From: Bemisia tabaci
Lineage: Eukaryota > Arthropoda > Insecta > Hemiptera > Aleyrodidae
Assembly: GCF_918797505.1 (NCBI RefSeq)
Contig: NC_092800.1
Span: forward strand, 20,331,313 to 20,395,312
Direction: 5' to 3'
Length of the DNA: 64,000 nt
The translations under genes and the position numbers were made by a program. Within the stretch, counting starts at the first letter, position 1; each line of letters starts with the position of its first letter. Below are positions 45,284 to 55,007 of this stretch, in pieces. A model generated the notes under the pieces. The model ran no database searches and was not told the DNA's origin. It worked only from the letters and a program-made list of their open reading frames with translations.

Positions 45284-45432
45284 TTAGAGTTGTGCTATTG
45301 GAAACCGGTAAGGAATTTTCTGGTTGCGAGCAGGCGGGAAACATTTGAAACAGCTCTCGAGAAATGTTTCCCGCTCACTCCCATCCATAGATTTTTTTAC
45401 CGATCCTTACCAATTACCGAAAGCACAACCCT
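45284..45432. repeat. Foldback MITE, hAT-like ends
   Basis: Inverted ends AGAGTTGTGC-TT and AAGCACAACCCT, with an inner stem GCGGGAAACATTT and AAATGTTTCCCGC around 45331-45372. ATTCAAGA precedes and ATTCAAAA follows, a 7/8 match suggesting an 8-bp target duplication. Confidence 0.6.
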
Positions 45433-45889
45433 ATTCAAAATCTGTCATAAATGTTCGAGAGTTTCTTGCTGTTCCCTAATTTTCAGGATCTGGAAACACC
45501 TTGATGAAATTAAAAGAACTGACCTGCTTTTTCTTCCATTCATGTATAAACTTTCTCAGCCTGATTCTTGGTCCCACTTGTGGAATTACCTTCTCTAAAA
45601 TGTCATCATCTAAATCCTCTAATATATCGACAGTAATTTTCTCCCCTGCATATAGACAAAAGATTGTTGTTATGAGTTTACAATTAAACGTATCAAGTCG
45701 AGTACGGAAGACATATCTTTTTATTTTGGAAACATGGTCAACGAGAGACTGCTTACAGGCTACTGAAAAGCGGGGGATTTCATAACGGATGAACGAATTG
45801 TGAATAACAAAAATGCATGCGATGCATTCTACAAGTTCTGCCTTGTTGCTACGTCTCCTTTTTAATAGTTCAATTACTCACATCTCAAC

Positions 45890-45901
45890 ACCCCTTCTTA
45901 A
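45890..45901 (-). other. Copia polypurine tract and LTR start
   Basis: On the minus strand, downstream of RNase H, TTAAGAAGGGG is followed directly by TGTTGAGATG. A polypurine tract followed by TG is the expected 3' LTR boundary of a copia element. The LTR would run leftward from 45890; its far end is not identified and may be disrupted by the MITE at 45284. Confidence 0.6.
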
Positions 45902-46068
45902 TTTAACTATTAAAAAAAAATAAACCCTCTTCCGAGGCCTACACCTATTTTTACTGACCCTAGTCTCTCTTACAAAAAATCATTTCTTAAATTCTAGTCA
46001 TTCTTACATTCTAGTCAAAAAAAAAATTCAGTAAATGTGGATATTTCTCCAAAGAATTATTATGAAAA

Positions 46069-46836
46069 TTACTTAAGTAAATTGTCAACACAAAACCAAT
46101 GTTTCTCCTTTCCAAGAGGCTTTGTTAACACATCTGCGACCATTTTTTCTGTTGGTAGGTAATCCAATTTTACCTTTTTTCCGGCCACTGCGTCCCTGAT
46201 AAAATGATGACGCAAATCTATGTGCTTCGTTTTATTGTGCAGTATTGGATTTTTTGTCAGTTTAATAGCCCCCTGGTTATCGTTGTACAACTGAACTGAA
46301 ATTTTCTTTCCAAAAATTTCAAAGTACAAATTGGTCAGAAAAATCGCTTCCTTTGCGGATTCAGCCATCGCCATGTACTCAGCCTCAGTACTCGACATCG
46401 CAACTGTTCTTTGTTTTCGGCTCTCCCATACAATGGGTCCGTCAGATAACTTAAAAATGAACCCAGTGAAGGATTTCCTATCCAGTTTGCACCCTCCCCA
46501 GTCCGCATCCGCATATGCCATTATTGTATTATTTTCCTCATTTTTAAAAACAATTTTTTTAGCGGCGCTGCCTTGTAGATAGCGCAAAACTCTCTTTACC
46601 TCTTTCCATTTACTCGCAGTCGGTTTGTTATTAAATTGACTCAGATAACTTATGGCATATGCAATGTCTGGTCTGGTCCACACACATAAATACATTAAGC
46701 TCCCAATGACACTTTGATAAGGTACATCATGCAAAATTTCTTCCTCATGCTCATTTTCAGGAGATGTTGTATCACCTCCCCCTTTTTTCTCTTTTTGTTT
46801 AATTTCAAGAGGTGTGGGCAATCCCTTTACAGTCAA
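46069..46836 (-). pseudogene. Copia RNase H domain
   Basis: 255 codons, minus strand. SVIGSLMYLCVWTRPDIAYA (residues 42-61) marks the connection region; MAYADADWGG (107-115), SSTEAEY (148-154) and YNDNQGAI (184-191) are the RNase H active-site segments. HIDLRHHF and VADVLTKPL close the domain, as in copia. The end VDNLLK is followed by a stop and the polypurine tract. The frame overlaps the RT frame by 32 bp in another phase, so one frameshift separates them. Domain residues are intact. Confidence 0.95.
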
Positions 46837-47490
46837 ACATGTTAAATTTCTTTAAGACATCTTTTATATACCTTTCTTGATCCAATCTTATCTCTCCCGT
46901 GTTATCATCCTGTTCTACATTTATTCCCAAAAAATAACTAAGTCTACCTAAGTCTTTCATTTCATAAATAGACATCAATTTCCTTTTTACTTCTTCTTTC
47001 TCTTTTTCATTCTGGTATATCAGAGGCAGATCATCGACATAAACTCCTATTATGATCCATGAATCCTTTACTTGTCTGAAATAAACACAGGGTTCCAACT
47101 TTGATTGCTGAAAACCAAGCGATTTTAATGTTCCATCAATTTTTTTGTTCCATGCGCAACTTGCTTGTTTTAAACCATAAATTGCTTTGAGCAACTTATA
47201 AACTTTATTTTCTCCTCCTCGTTTTTTTAAACCTTCAGGTTGCTCGAGATATATTTCCTCCTCTAACTCTCCATGTAGAAAGGCAGTTGTTACGTCTAAA
47301 TGATCAATGTGGAAACCCTCTCTTGCTGCAATTGCGAACAAAAACCTTGAAGTCGAATTTCTAATTACAGGGGAAAAAGTTTCCTTGTAATCAACTCCCT
47401 CTACTTGCGAAAAACCTCTCGCAACTAGTCTCGCTTTGAATCTTTCAATTTCTCCCTTTGCATCTCTTTTTATTTTGTAAACCCACTTAG
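46805..47490 (-). pseudogene. Copia reverse transcriptase domain
   Basis: Open from about 47490 (upstream of the ATG at 47341, since the GVDYKETFSPVIRNSTSRFL region precedes it) to a stop at 46805. Motif A HLDVTTAFLHGELEEEIYLE and the catalytic box GVYVDDLPLI (YVDD) are intact. KAIYGLKQA is also present, as in all copia RTs. It joins the integrase frame through a frameshift at a run of A near 47495. Apart from the two frameshifts, pol looks young. Confidence 0.95.
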
Positions 47491-47493
47491 CTT

Positions 47494-48612
47494 TTATGAC
47501 ATTTTTTCCTTCGGAAGATCAGTAAGTTCCCAAGTTTTATTTTTTTCAAGTGAATTCAATTCTTCAGTCATAGCATGCAACCACTTATCATTATTTGGAT
47601 TTTTTGGTGATAACGCCTCAGTTGTAGTCATCGGTTCTTCCGCCGTTGCAACATATGCCAGGTTGGACTGTCCTGCTTGAAAACGCTCCACCCCCTTCCG
47701 CTCTCGGTCTGGGTATCGTCTTCCATCAGCGTCAACTTCCAGCACAGTTTGGTTGATTTCTTCGTCGCTCGGCTCCCACAGACTGTCATTCGCCTCGTCA
47801 GCACTTGACTCTTCTGATTCCGTCACTGTTTCTTCGCATTTTTCACCATGCGTTTTCTTTCTTCTTTCTTCTACCTTCTCTGCACCGTCCTGTTCTCCTT
47901 CTAGCTGTAAGTTTCGCGGGACAAATTCATCGACTTCGGTTTCTAAATCAAGGTCCAAGATGTTCTCGTCTTCTCGAAAAATGACGTCACGCGAAATTGT
48001 TAAGTCCCCACTTTTCGGATTCCAAAGTCTCCAACCATGCTCAGCGTATCCGACCAGGATGTATTCCTCGCTTCGATTTTCTAACTTCTTCAAGTAGGAC
48101 GTTGTTTTGACAAAGGCACGAGAACCAAATGGTCTCAGATATTTTAAGTTATGTTTTCTGTTATGCCATACTTCGTATGGTGTCAGAACGGATCCGCTTT
48201 TTGGCGATCGATTTATTAAATATGCTGCCGTTTGAACAGCTTCACCCCAAAAATTTTTATTCAGTTTTGAGTCGATTAGCATCGCTCTCGCCTTTTCAAG
48301 AACTGTTCTGTTTAGGCGTTCACTTTCTCCATTCAAGCTCGGTGTATTCGCGGGCGTATATTGCAAAATTATACCCCTTCTTTTACAGTATTCCTTGAAC
48401 TCATTCGACGAGTATTCTCCTCCATTATCTAGTCTTAATGCCATCACACGTGAACTTTGTTGTGTTTCTGCAAATGCTATATACGTTTTAATTGCATCAA
48501 AAGCATCACATTTCTGCGTTAGCAGGTAAATGCAGGTAAACCCACTGTAGTCATCACGAAATGTTATGAAATATTTCTGACCATTCATATTTATGGGATC
48601 AATGGGACCACA
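47494..48612 (-). pseudogene. Copia integrase domain, 5'-truncated
   Basis: Within a 423-codon frame (48765-47494), copia integrase begins at about CGPIDPINMNGQKYFITF. Catalytic D is present in LRLDNGGEYSSNEF and E in NGESERLNRT. The first catalytic Asp, normally just before CGP, is lost because the element is truncated there, and the HHCC zinc domain, protease and Gag are absent. The first ~48 codons come from a different repeat (see 31306-31632), so the reading frame is chimeric. A long acidic linker (EESSADEANDSLWEPSDEEI) follows the core as usual. Confidence 0.95.
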
Positions 48613-49530
48613 TTTTAAGCTAATAAGACTCAAAAAGCTATAAGATTTGGAGACCTTCTTTTCATCAGAATTAAATGGGAAAACCCTTTGGATCTCAGAG
48701 CAGACTAAAAACTCAGACGTTTCGTTGTACAGGTTTGTAAGAGGTCTGGGTGAAGGTTTTTGCACTGATAGCTCAGCGCTGCATTAGCTTCTCCACCTAT
48801 AAAAATGTCCTCCAATGGTGTAAAGTACTGAGGGTCCGTATATATTTTCCAACATCATTTTTTTCCAGATGTTCTGGCTTCATGTATAATAAGATAGAAT
48901 TAATTCATACAATTTAGAAACAGAGGGGTGAATTTTGCGCACTTTCGGTTTTTCTGATTATAATTCTAGGTTTAAATCGGTTAAAAGAGTCAAAACAGAA
49001 AACATGACCATTAAAAGCACACACATTTAAAAACACACACATTGAAATAATAGTGATACACGTATATTATATTTTTGAAGCTTAATTAGTAGGCTAGTAA
49101 TTATATCCATACGTTATTAATTATATAACTATAAATATAAAATTAGGATGCTGTAAGCATTTTTACACGCATGCCTCTAATTCCTAATAAAAAAGGAAAA
49201 TAAAATATTTTCACTCACCTAGAGACGGCTGGTGATTGATCATCAGCAGCGGCCCGCACGCCATGTTTGGTGCAGCATGGGTCCACGCCATCATGTTTGG
49301 TGTTGTGCAGGCGCTGCATATGAGCGCATTATCGCTTAGAACCCCACCCGGTGCGATCGATGCGCTCGATGCGCTGTTTGTATGGTTAACGGCCTTCAAT
49401 TCTTTATTTTCACGCCGTAAAACTTGTAATTCCAGCTTACACATAATTATGGTAGTTTCAAGTTCGTCTATTTTCTGTTTCATCTATCGCGGATGCGCTT
49501 TCGCCGCGATATACCCTTTGGTATGCTAAA
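48613..49530. repeat. Multicopy exon repeat, copy B
   Basis: Near-identical to copy A (31540-32345). It contains the minus exon 49483-49211: MKQKIDELETTIIMCKLELQ, then REN-ELKAVNHTN, Ser/Ala-rich linker and MMAWTHAAPNMACG, ending before the splice donor GTGAGTGA. The N-terminus is an amphipathic, heptad-like coiled coil. Right end carries CGCGGATGCGCTTTCGCCGCG, a small palindrome, shared with copy C. Confidence 0.85.
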
Positions 49531-50042
49531 TCCGCTGTGACTAGGCCACCCGGCTCTGGGGCCCAGCACACAATACAGAATGAAGTTCTGAAAGGAAAAC
49601 TACTGAATTACCATCACGTATCACACTTACCCACCACTGTATTCATTAGCTCCATTCTCTCTGTACTCCCCATCAGCAACATATCTTCAGCACTGAATGA
49701 ATCATTTGGACGAACAGAGGCACGGCCGGAAAGATACACGCACTATTTAAAATGATTTAGATATGGTTGGGGGACGAGTCCCCCAACCATATCTAAATCC
49801 CAAAGATAATACTCACATCGTGAAAACAGTCCCCGGCTTTTCGACCTGAGTCAAAACTACCACTGACTCCCCAGCGGCTCAGGGCACGCCATCCCTGATG
49901 GGTCGATCCATCATCATTCGGCAACTGCAACCAATCAGAGATGCCCCTTCCAGAACCACTGGGGAAGTGTCGCCCTCTGGCGAAACTACCAAAAAGCCAT
50001 TCTCTCTGATACATTACCGTGCTACACCGCATCCTTCTTTTC
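49531..50042. other. Insert between exon-repeat copies, with palindrome
   Basis: This stretch separates copy B from copy C and is absent from copy A. It contains the perfect hairpin at 49754-49799. No coding region is recognised; the minus frame 50236-49793 is exon copy C reading out into this insert. Confidence 0.5.
49754..49799. other. Perfect 22-bp inverted repeat
   Basis: GATTTAGATATGGTTGGGGG with two further bases, a 2-base centre, then the exact complement. It is the tightest palindrome in the window. It might be a foldback origin-like structure, a miRNA-like hairpin or a repair product; nothing adjacent decides. Confidence 0.9.
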
Positions 50043-50330
50043 TTTCCGCACGCCATGTTTGGTGCAGCATGGGTCCACGCCATCATGTTTGGTGTTGTGT
50101 AGGCGCTGTATATGAGCGCATTATCGCTCACAACCCCAGCTGGTGCGATCGATGCGCTTGATGCACTGTTTGTATGGTTAACGGCCTTCAATTCTTCATT
50201 TTCACGCCTGTAAACTTGTAATTCTAGCTTATACATAATTATGGTAGTATCAAGTTCGTCTATTCTTCTGTTTCATCTATCGCGGATGCGCTTTCGCCGC
50301 GATATACCCTTTGGTATGCTAAATCCGCAT
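50043..50330. repeat. Multicopy exon repeat, copy C (partial)
   Basis: Third copy of the coiled-coil exon (minus LELQVYRRENEELKAVN, then AWTHAAPNMACG) ending in the CGCGGATGCGCTTTCGCCGCG block. It lacks the AT-rich part and the splice donor, where the sequence changes to the insert. Confidence 0.85.
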
Positions 50331-50349
50331 CATTCGTGTCCTTCTTGAG

Positions 50350-51293
50350 TTATCCAACAATGGGTCTGAGCTCCTCATAAATCTTGATGAGGGGCAATTC
50401 ATACAACTTGGCCGAACACTCTGCAAAGGAAGTAGATTCCGCAGCCTTCTCTGGTTGGCCTGACGTGGGCGTGGAAGGTGTTTGTGCCGACTTGAGTTGT
50501 TGATTGTTGGTTGATTCGGCGGGTTCCATCCTGCTCAAATTTAATAAAGAAGAGGATGGAAATTAGACTCTCTGAATAGGCTTCCTCGTGGGAGAATCGA
50601 AACTCAAAATACGTTAATAAATCTTAACAAGAATGAAACTCACCACACTCAGCGGAGTAGAAGAATCGGGATCTGAATCTGAAGCATTTGAATCATCCAT
50701 TTTCTCAGAATCTAGGTCGTCAGAGAGGTGTGGGTCTAAGAAAGAATCATCAAGGTCGACTTCTTGGCGCGAGGAGGAATCACAATCACTGTCACTTTTC
50801 TGTTTGCCTGCAAGGCTCAAAGCAGCCTTAATTTTTGCAACTCGCGTGATGAAATGACAATCACGAACACCACAAATAATCTCGAATTACCGCACGGCCC
50901 AAGAAATTTCGTCTTTTGTCACATACAGGATAGTTATAGCTTGGGACGTTGCAAAGTCCGGGCGGGCTACACAGAAAATGCCTTTGGGCTTTTCTGCAAG
51001 CTCCATTTGCAATTGGATTTGGGCATTGCATTTGTTGGAGGGATGGGTTTCATCTTTATTAAAACAGGTATTAAAGGTCTTTTCAGTGCCACGGCACTTT
51101 ACCTCTACAACGTACTCATCTATGATGCTCTCAGAAGCGCCAAATGCATGGAGAGAGGAATCCAGCCATAGACCACTTTTCTTCGCTCTCCTGCCTAATT
51201 TTCTTGCGAGAACAGCCACAACCTGTGGCTCAAGTTCTCTTCCTCGCTTCATGACTTCAGTGTCAGGGATCCCCACCGCACACACAATTGCCT
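50350..51293 (-). pseudogene. YqaJ-like nuclease gene, transposon-type
   Basis: The minus frame from 51293 to about 50644 has one in-frame TAA (50887-50889). MKRGRELEPQVV, SGLWLDSSLHAFGASES and EYVVEVKC (E65-x-K67 by the ATG at 51297) match the YqaJ/lambda-exonuclease PD-(D/E)xK fold, as does AQIQLQMELA. The usual Asp after GAS-P is replaced (GASES), so activity is doubtful. An acidic Asp/Ser tail ends at a splice donor (GTG|GTGAGT near 50642). A last exon after TTGAGCAG (about 50530-50350) encodes SAKLYELPLIKIYEELRPIV and stops. Such proteins occur in repetitive, probably transposon-borne invertebrate genes. The 5' part is split by a MITE at 51295; upstream coding (DMTEARLLRCGKFPTAAP) resumes at 51635-51547. 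Confidence 0.6.
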
Positions 51294-51294
51294 T

Positions 51295-51544
51295 CACGGA
51301 AAAAACAGGGTAGTCGACACAACCAGCGGCTGGTGAAAAACGCGCCAGCTACCGTGCGGTAGTTACGATAACTACCGCGGTGGAGGTCACAACGAACCCG
51401 TAGTTACATCAACAACCTTGGATGTCGATGCAACTATCGGGTTAGTCGTGACCGCCACCGCGGTAGTTATCGTAACTACCGCTCGGTAGCTGGCGCGTTT
51501 TTCACCAGCCGCTGGTTGTGTCGACTACCCTGTTTTTTTCCGTG
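51295..51544. repeat. Foldback MITE CACGGAAAAAA, full copy
   Basis: 250 bp with almost perfect arms: CACGGAAAAAACAGGGTAGT, CGACACAACCAGCGGCTGG and AAAAACGCGCCAGCTACC on the left, their complements on the right, with a loop near 51415. TT flanks both ends. Inserted within the YqaJ-like gene. CACGG ends with 2-bp duplication suggest the CACTA group. Confidence 0.85.
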
Positions 51545-51546
51545 TT

Positions 51547-51635
51547 GGATGTTGATCCATCAGGGGTGCTGCAGTTGGAAATTTCCCACACCTGAGAAGC
51601 CGTGCTTCTGTCATATCGATACCTATTTTAAACCA
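51547..51635 (-). pseudogene. Upstream piece of YqaJ-like gene
   Basis: Minus strand WFKIGIDMTEARLLRCGKFP continuing to MDQHP, ending at the MITE boundary. It lies between two MITE copies. Confidence 0.4.
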
Positions 51636-51767
51636 CACGGAAAAAACAGGGTAGTCGACACAACTAGCGGCTGGTGAAAAACGCGCCAGCCACCGTGCGG
51701 TAGTTACGATAACTACCGCGGTGGAGGTCACAACGAACTCGGTAGTTTCATCAACAACCGGTTGTCT
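51636..51767. repeat. Foldback MITE CACGGAAAAAA, half copy
   Basis: Left half only, from CACGGAAAAAACAGGGTAGT to about CATCAACAACCGGTTG; the complementary right arm is missing. Diverged by a few bases from 51295-51420. Confidence 0.8.
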
Positions 51768-52686
51768 TCCTCCTCACGCCGTTACAGCAGGTACCATGAA
51801 GAAGAGATTCATCCATCTCAGGGTTCAGCGGCACTCCGGTGTCCTGGGTCAATATCGATTCAAACTCCATTTGATTCGACAGCAACTAGTGATAGAGAAG
51901 CAGGAGGTGAAGACAACATCTTCCGAAGATGTTGTAGCACTGAGTATGCCTCATCAAATAGTTTACGCCGATATTTCGTTCAATTATTTTTACGGCAACA
52001 ATAGCCCCTCGCTACATTTGATACCGAGCTCCATCATTCGTTTGAACGAGTCGAAGTTCTGATGCCCCGTTGGTATTGACAAATTTTTGAAGCTTGTTTG
52101 GCTGGTTGGTAGCAGCCCATTAATGAATCGCAATGAACCTGTCGATGATAATTCTCTTGAGCCGATTTGCGTCTGGATTTTAAAAGTTGATCCCCCAACT
52201 TGTTTTGAAGGGTTGATTGGAGGGGTGGAGCAGCCACTAGGTTCGTACCCGAGGGACGCCGAGGGTCCTGGAATGTCCGCACTGGGTCCTCGTGAAAACA
52301 CATTATTGGATTGTAACCTCCAATTGCCCGCGATTGTCCTTGCGAACCCGACAGGAGTGCTTCCGAAGCACGGGGATTGTTGGCCTATCTTTTTAGTCTT
52401 AATCATAGTATAATCTTAAACAAGTCAAGCTTCGGAGCGGAGAGCTCGCCAATAATTCGTTAGTTTCATGAATCTTCTTATTCTTCTTTTTTACATTGGT
52501 ATCATCAACACTCACCACTAACCAATGACAACAAGTTTTGTAGATGCGTGTGTGGGCGCGCTCTATAATTTGTGAACAGATATAACTCCATACAGAACGA
52601 AGGAATTCTTGTATGGAGGCGGACATTCTTGTGTGAAACTTCTGATGGGAGCCACACTTGCCTCAAGTTTCTTAATTTTATTACCT
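51768..52686. other. No gene recognised; opposed ORFs
   Basis: Open frames on both strands (minus 52406-51990, 138 codons; plus 52087-52413, 108 codons) overlap completely. The minus frame is Ser/Gly/Pro-rich and may be a transposon linker, but I see no motif. Moderately higher GC than the surroundings. Confidence 0.35.
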
Positions 52687-53067
52687 TTAAAACGCCGATT
52701 CTAGAGCTATCGCTATCTCTAGTTTTAAAAACGAATCCTTGTCGACAAATTTTTTTCCGATGAATACGTGAGATTTTTTTTCTTGAGAGTAAGCTATTTT
52801 CTCTATAATTATTATATCTCTATTTTTCATGGTGTAAAAGTTATTCGCGATGTCTGTTGACAGGACAACATTTGAAAAGACTGCTCTTCGATACTGCGGA
52901 GGGAAGCACAACACGGGTAAAGGACCGTTATTGTGAGGAGATTCAAAAGTCACACCTGAACGAATAACTCGATCACATCTTTTCCAAAACTTAGACGAAA
53001 AGCATGCTTCCACTAATCTCCGACATATTTGTTGAAGGGGGGGGGGGGGCGTCTTGGCACGGATCAT
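52687..53067 (-). pseudogene. Unidentified transposon-type ORF fragment
   Basis: 126 codons: PLQQICRRLVEACF, SPHNNGPLPVLCFPPQYRR, VVLSTDIANNFYTMKNRDII and KKFVDKDSFLKL. The 'PHNNGP..P.C..YR..VLS' arrangement recurs in uncharacterised multicopy insect genes to my recollection; no function is known. Opens with a run of C/G (PPPP from 10 G on the plus strand). Confidence 0.3.
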
Positions 53068-53114
53068 TCGCTTGATGGTTTGCAGGAAGTTCTCAAATGT
53101 GTATGTGTTAGCGG

Positions 53115-53300
53115 CAAAACCCGATTCCAGGCTAAACTAGTTTTGCCTAGGCAAAAATGTATTTTTCCGAGGAATCTAGTTTTGCCTGCGCAAAGTAGGC
53201 AAAACTAGTTCCGCCGGTGCGTTGTCAGTTTTGCCTGAACACGACCAGGCAAAACTAGTTTTGCCGGACCAGGAAAACTACGTAAACCAAAACTTAAAAA
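53115..53300. repeat. Cluster of AGTTTTGCC / GGCAAAACT motifs
   Basis: At least seven occurrences of CTAGTTTTGCC or its complement in both orientations within 190 bp, several paired as small hairpins. A second cluster is at 53740-53800. Might be remains of a foldback element split by the integrase fragment between them. Confidence 0.7.
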
Positions 53301-53374
53301 AAAAATAAAAAATTTAAAATACAAATAATAATTCAAAATTAAAAATTAAAATATGTCCTGCACATCTCTATTCG

Positions 53375-53685
53375 CAGGCTCCACTGAGCCCTGACTGCGA
53401 ATTTCGAGGTTCACCATGGACAATCTTCAATTCTTTCCATAATCCAGCAAGTTGAGTTACAAGTTCGTTGACGAATTCCCGTCCATTATCTGAGTGTAAA
53501 ATACAAGGGGCCCCAAAAGTTAAAAAAAATATCTAATAACACCGGACCAACCGTGGCTGCTTTTTAGATTCTAAAGGCTTCAAAACACACAACTTAGTCA
53601 GGTGGTCCCGGTAGTTTAACACTAATTTAAATTGACCATCTGCTTGTGATTGGTAGTCAATCAGGTCCACCTGGCACCTACCATT
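53375..53685 (-). pseudogene. Ginger/KRBA2-type integrase core fragment
   Basis: Minus strand: MNGRCQVDLIDYQSQADGQF, KLVLNYRDHLTKLCVLKPLE, then a frameshift or stop region. FGAPCILHSDNGREFVNELV and LKIVHGEPRNSQS follow. This is the retroviral-integrase (rve) fold: first Asp in VDLID, second in HSDNGREF; the third (Glu after SQG-V) is degraded. The wording matches integrases of Ginger-type DNA transposons and the related KRBA2-like proteins better than copia. The fragment is broken by at least one stop and shifts near 53540-53570. Confidence 0.65.
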
Positions 53686-53739
53686 CATCTGAGAGTTTCT
53701 GAGAGTACACTATGGGGTTGGACACAACGCCTCTTTGTT

Positions 53740-53800
53740 GGCGGAACTAGTTTTGCCGGACCTCATCAGTTTTGCCTGAACATCAGCAGGCAAAACTCCG
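53740..53800. repeat. Second AGTTTTGCC / GGCAAAACT cluster
   Basis: GGCGGAACTAGTTTTGCCGG, CAGTTTTGCCTGAACAT and CAGGCAAAACTCCG repeat the motif set of 53115-53300. With that cluster it brackets the integrase fragment, possibly as terminal repeats. Confidence 0.6.
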
Positions 53801-53883
53801 TTAATCTCCATTCTAATTGGACATATCTGAACTTGACGTTGGGACGGATCTTATTACTTTGCCTACGCTATCATCTGCAACTA

Positions 53884-54671
53884 TACAGGATGTCCGGAAG
53901 TTAACGTACTTAACTTTCAGGGTCGATTTTGGAAAAAAGGACTACACCACGTTTAAGAGCGGGGAAAATGCTGCACAAAATTTTCCAGAAACCCGTTATT
54001 TCGACGCAACAGAGCTTCGAAACAGATTAAGATTCTCGAAGCTCCTTGCTGAGTAGGCAATTTTTACTACAGGGACTTAAGAAAATTGCCTACGGAGCAA
54101 GGGGCTACAAAACTCTGGAGGATGAATCCGTCGCGACTCGCGACAGCTTTGGGATTTCCGAAGCCCCTTGCTCAGTAGGCAATTTCCTTAAGTCCCTGCA
54201 GTAAAAATTGCCTACTCAGCAAGGAGCTTCGAAAATCTGAAACTGTTTCGAAGCGCTGTTGTGTCGAAATGACGCCTTACTGGAAAAACTTGTGCAGCAC
54301 TACGAGGCCTCGATTTTTCGCGCTCTTTCACGTAGTATAATTCGTTTTTCCAAATATCATATACCAAAAAAGTCATCGCAATTTTAAAATTCGGGAATGC
54401 TCGTTACGTCATTTCCCGAAGACGTACCTCCTGGAAAACACAAAAAATGAACAGTGCGCTAAAAAATACCCCCCTACACTAAGTTTCAGCTACTTACAAC
54501 AAAATAACGAGGAGTTAAATTAGTTTGAAAGGAAAAAAAATGGCAACTTTGGATGCACACAGCTCACTTATGAAGCGTTTTCGGGCATAAGTGTATAGGA
54601 AATAATAGTCATATTTTGAGCCGAAAAATCGACCCTGAAAGTTAAGTACGTTAACTTCCGGACACCCTGTA
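53884..54671. mobile_element. Non-autonomous TIR element, TA-flanked
   Basis: 788 bp with ~46-bp inverted ends: TACAGGATGTCCGGAAGTTA on the left, complement ending CCGGACACCCTGTA on the right. Internal hairpin arms (GCTCCTTGCTGAGTAGGCAA and complement) lie at about 54040-54230. The ACAGGGTG-type end with TA at the boundary suggests a Tc1/mariner-like target. No transposase frame. Confidence 0.8.
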
Positions 54672-54759
54672 AATGACTATCTGAATCTGTGACTAGCTCG
54701 ATTGACCCATGGACCTCACAATGAGATCCATCATCCTGCCATCACTTGGATTGCATTTA

Positions 54760-54989
54760 GCAAAAAGGAACCAGGAGCATTGCCATGTTGCTAGAATTGT
54801 GTGACTTCACCCTTTGCAATAAAACTACTGTAATCATGCAATAATATGAAAACATGGTAATTTTTGTCTCAAGTTTACAGTTTTTACCTTCCAGAATAGA
54901 AAATATTCATAGATGGCCAGGTTTTTCTTCCAAGACAAAAGAAGTTGCACAATCTTTGCAGCATTGCAATGCTCTTGGTTCCTTTTTGC
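54760..54989. repeat. MITE family A, full copy
   Basis: 230 bp with ~60-bp inverted ends: GCAAAAAGGAACCAGGAGCA, then TGCTAGAATTGTGTGACTTC, and their near-complements at 54930-54989. Same family as the window-start copy. Confidence 0.8.
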
Positions 54990-55007
54990 AAAGTTCAGTC
55001 CATTTGT

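Noticed and set aside
52087..52413. Plus-strand protein gene of 108 codons
   Set aside because: Fully overlapped by a longer minus frame, no motif on either strand, no splice or promoter signal to choose.
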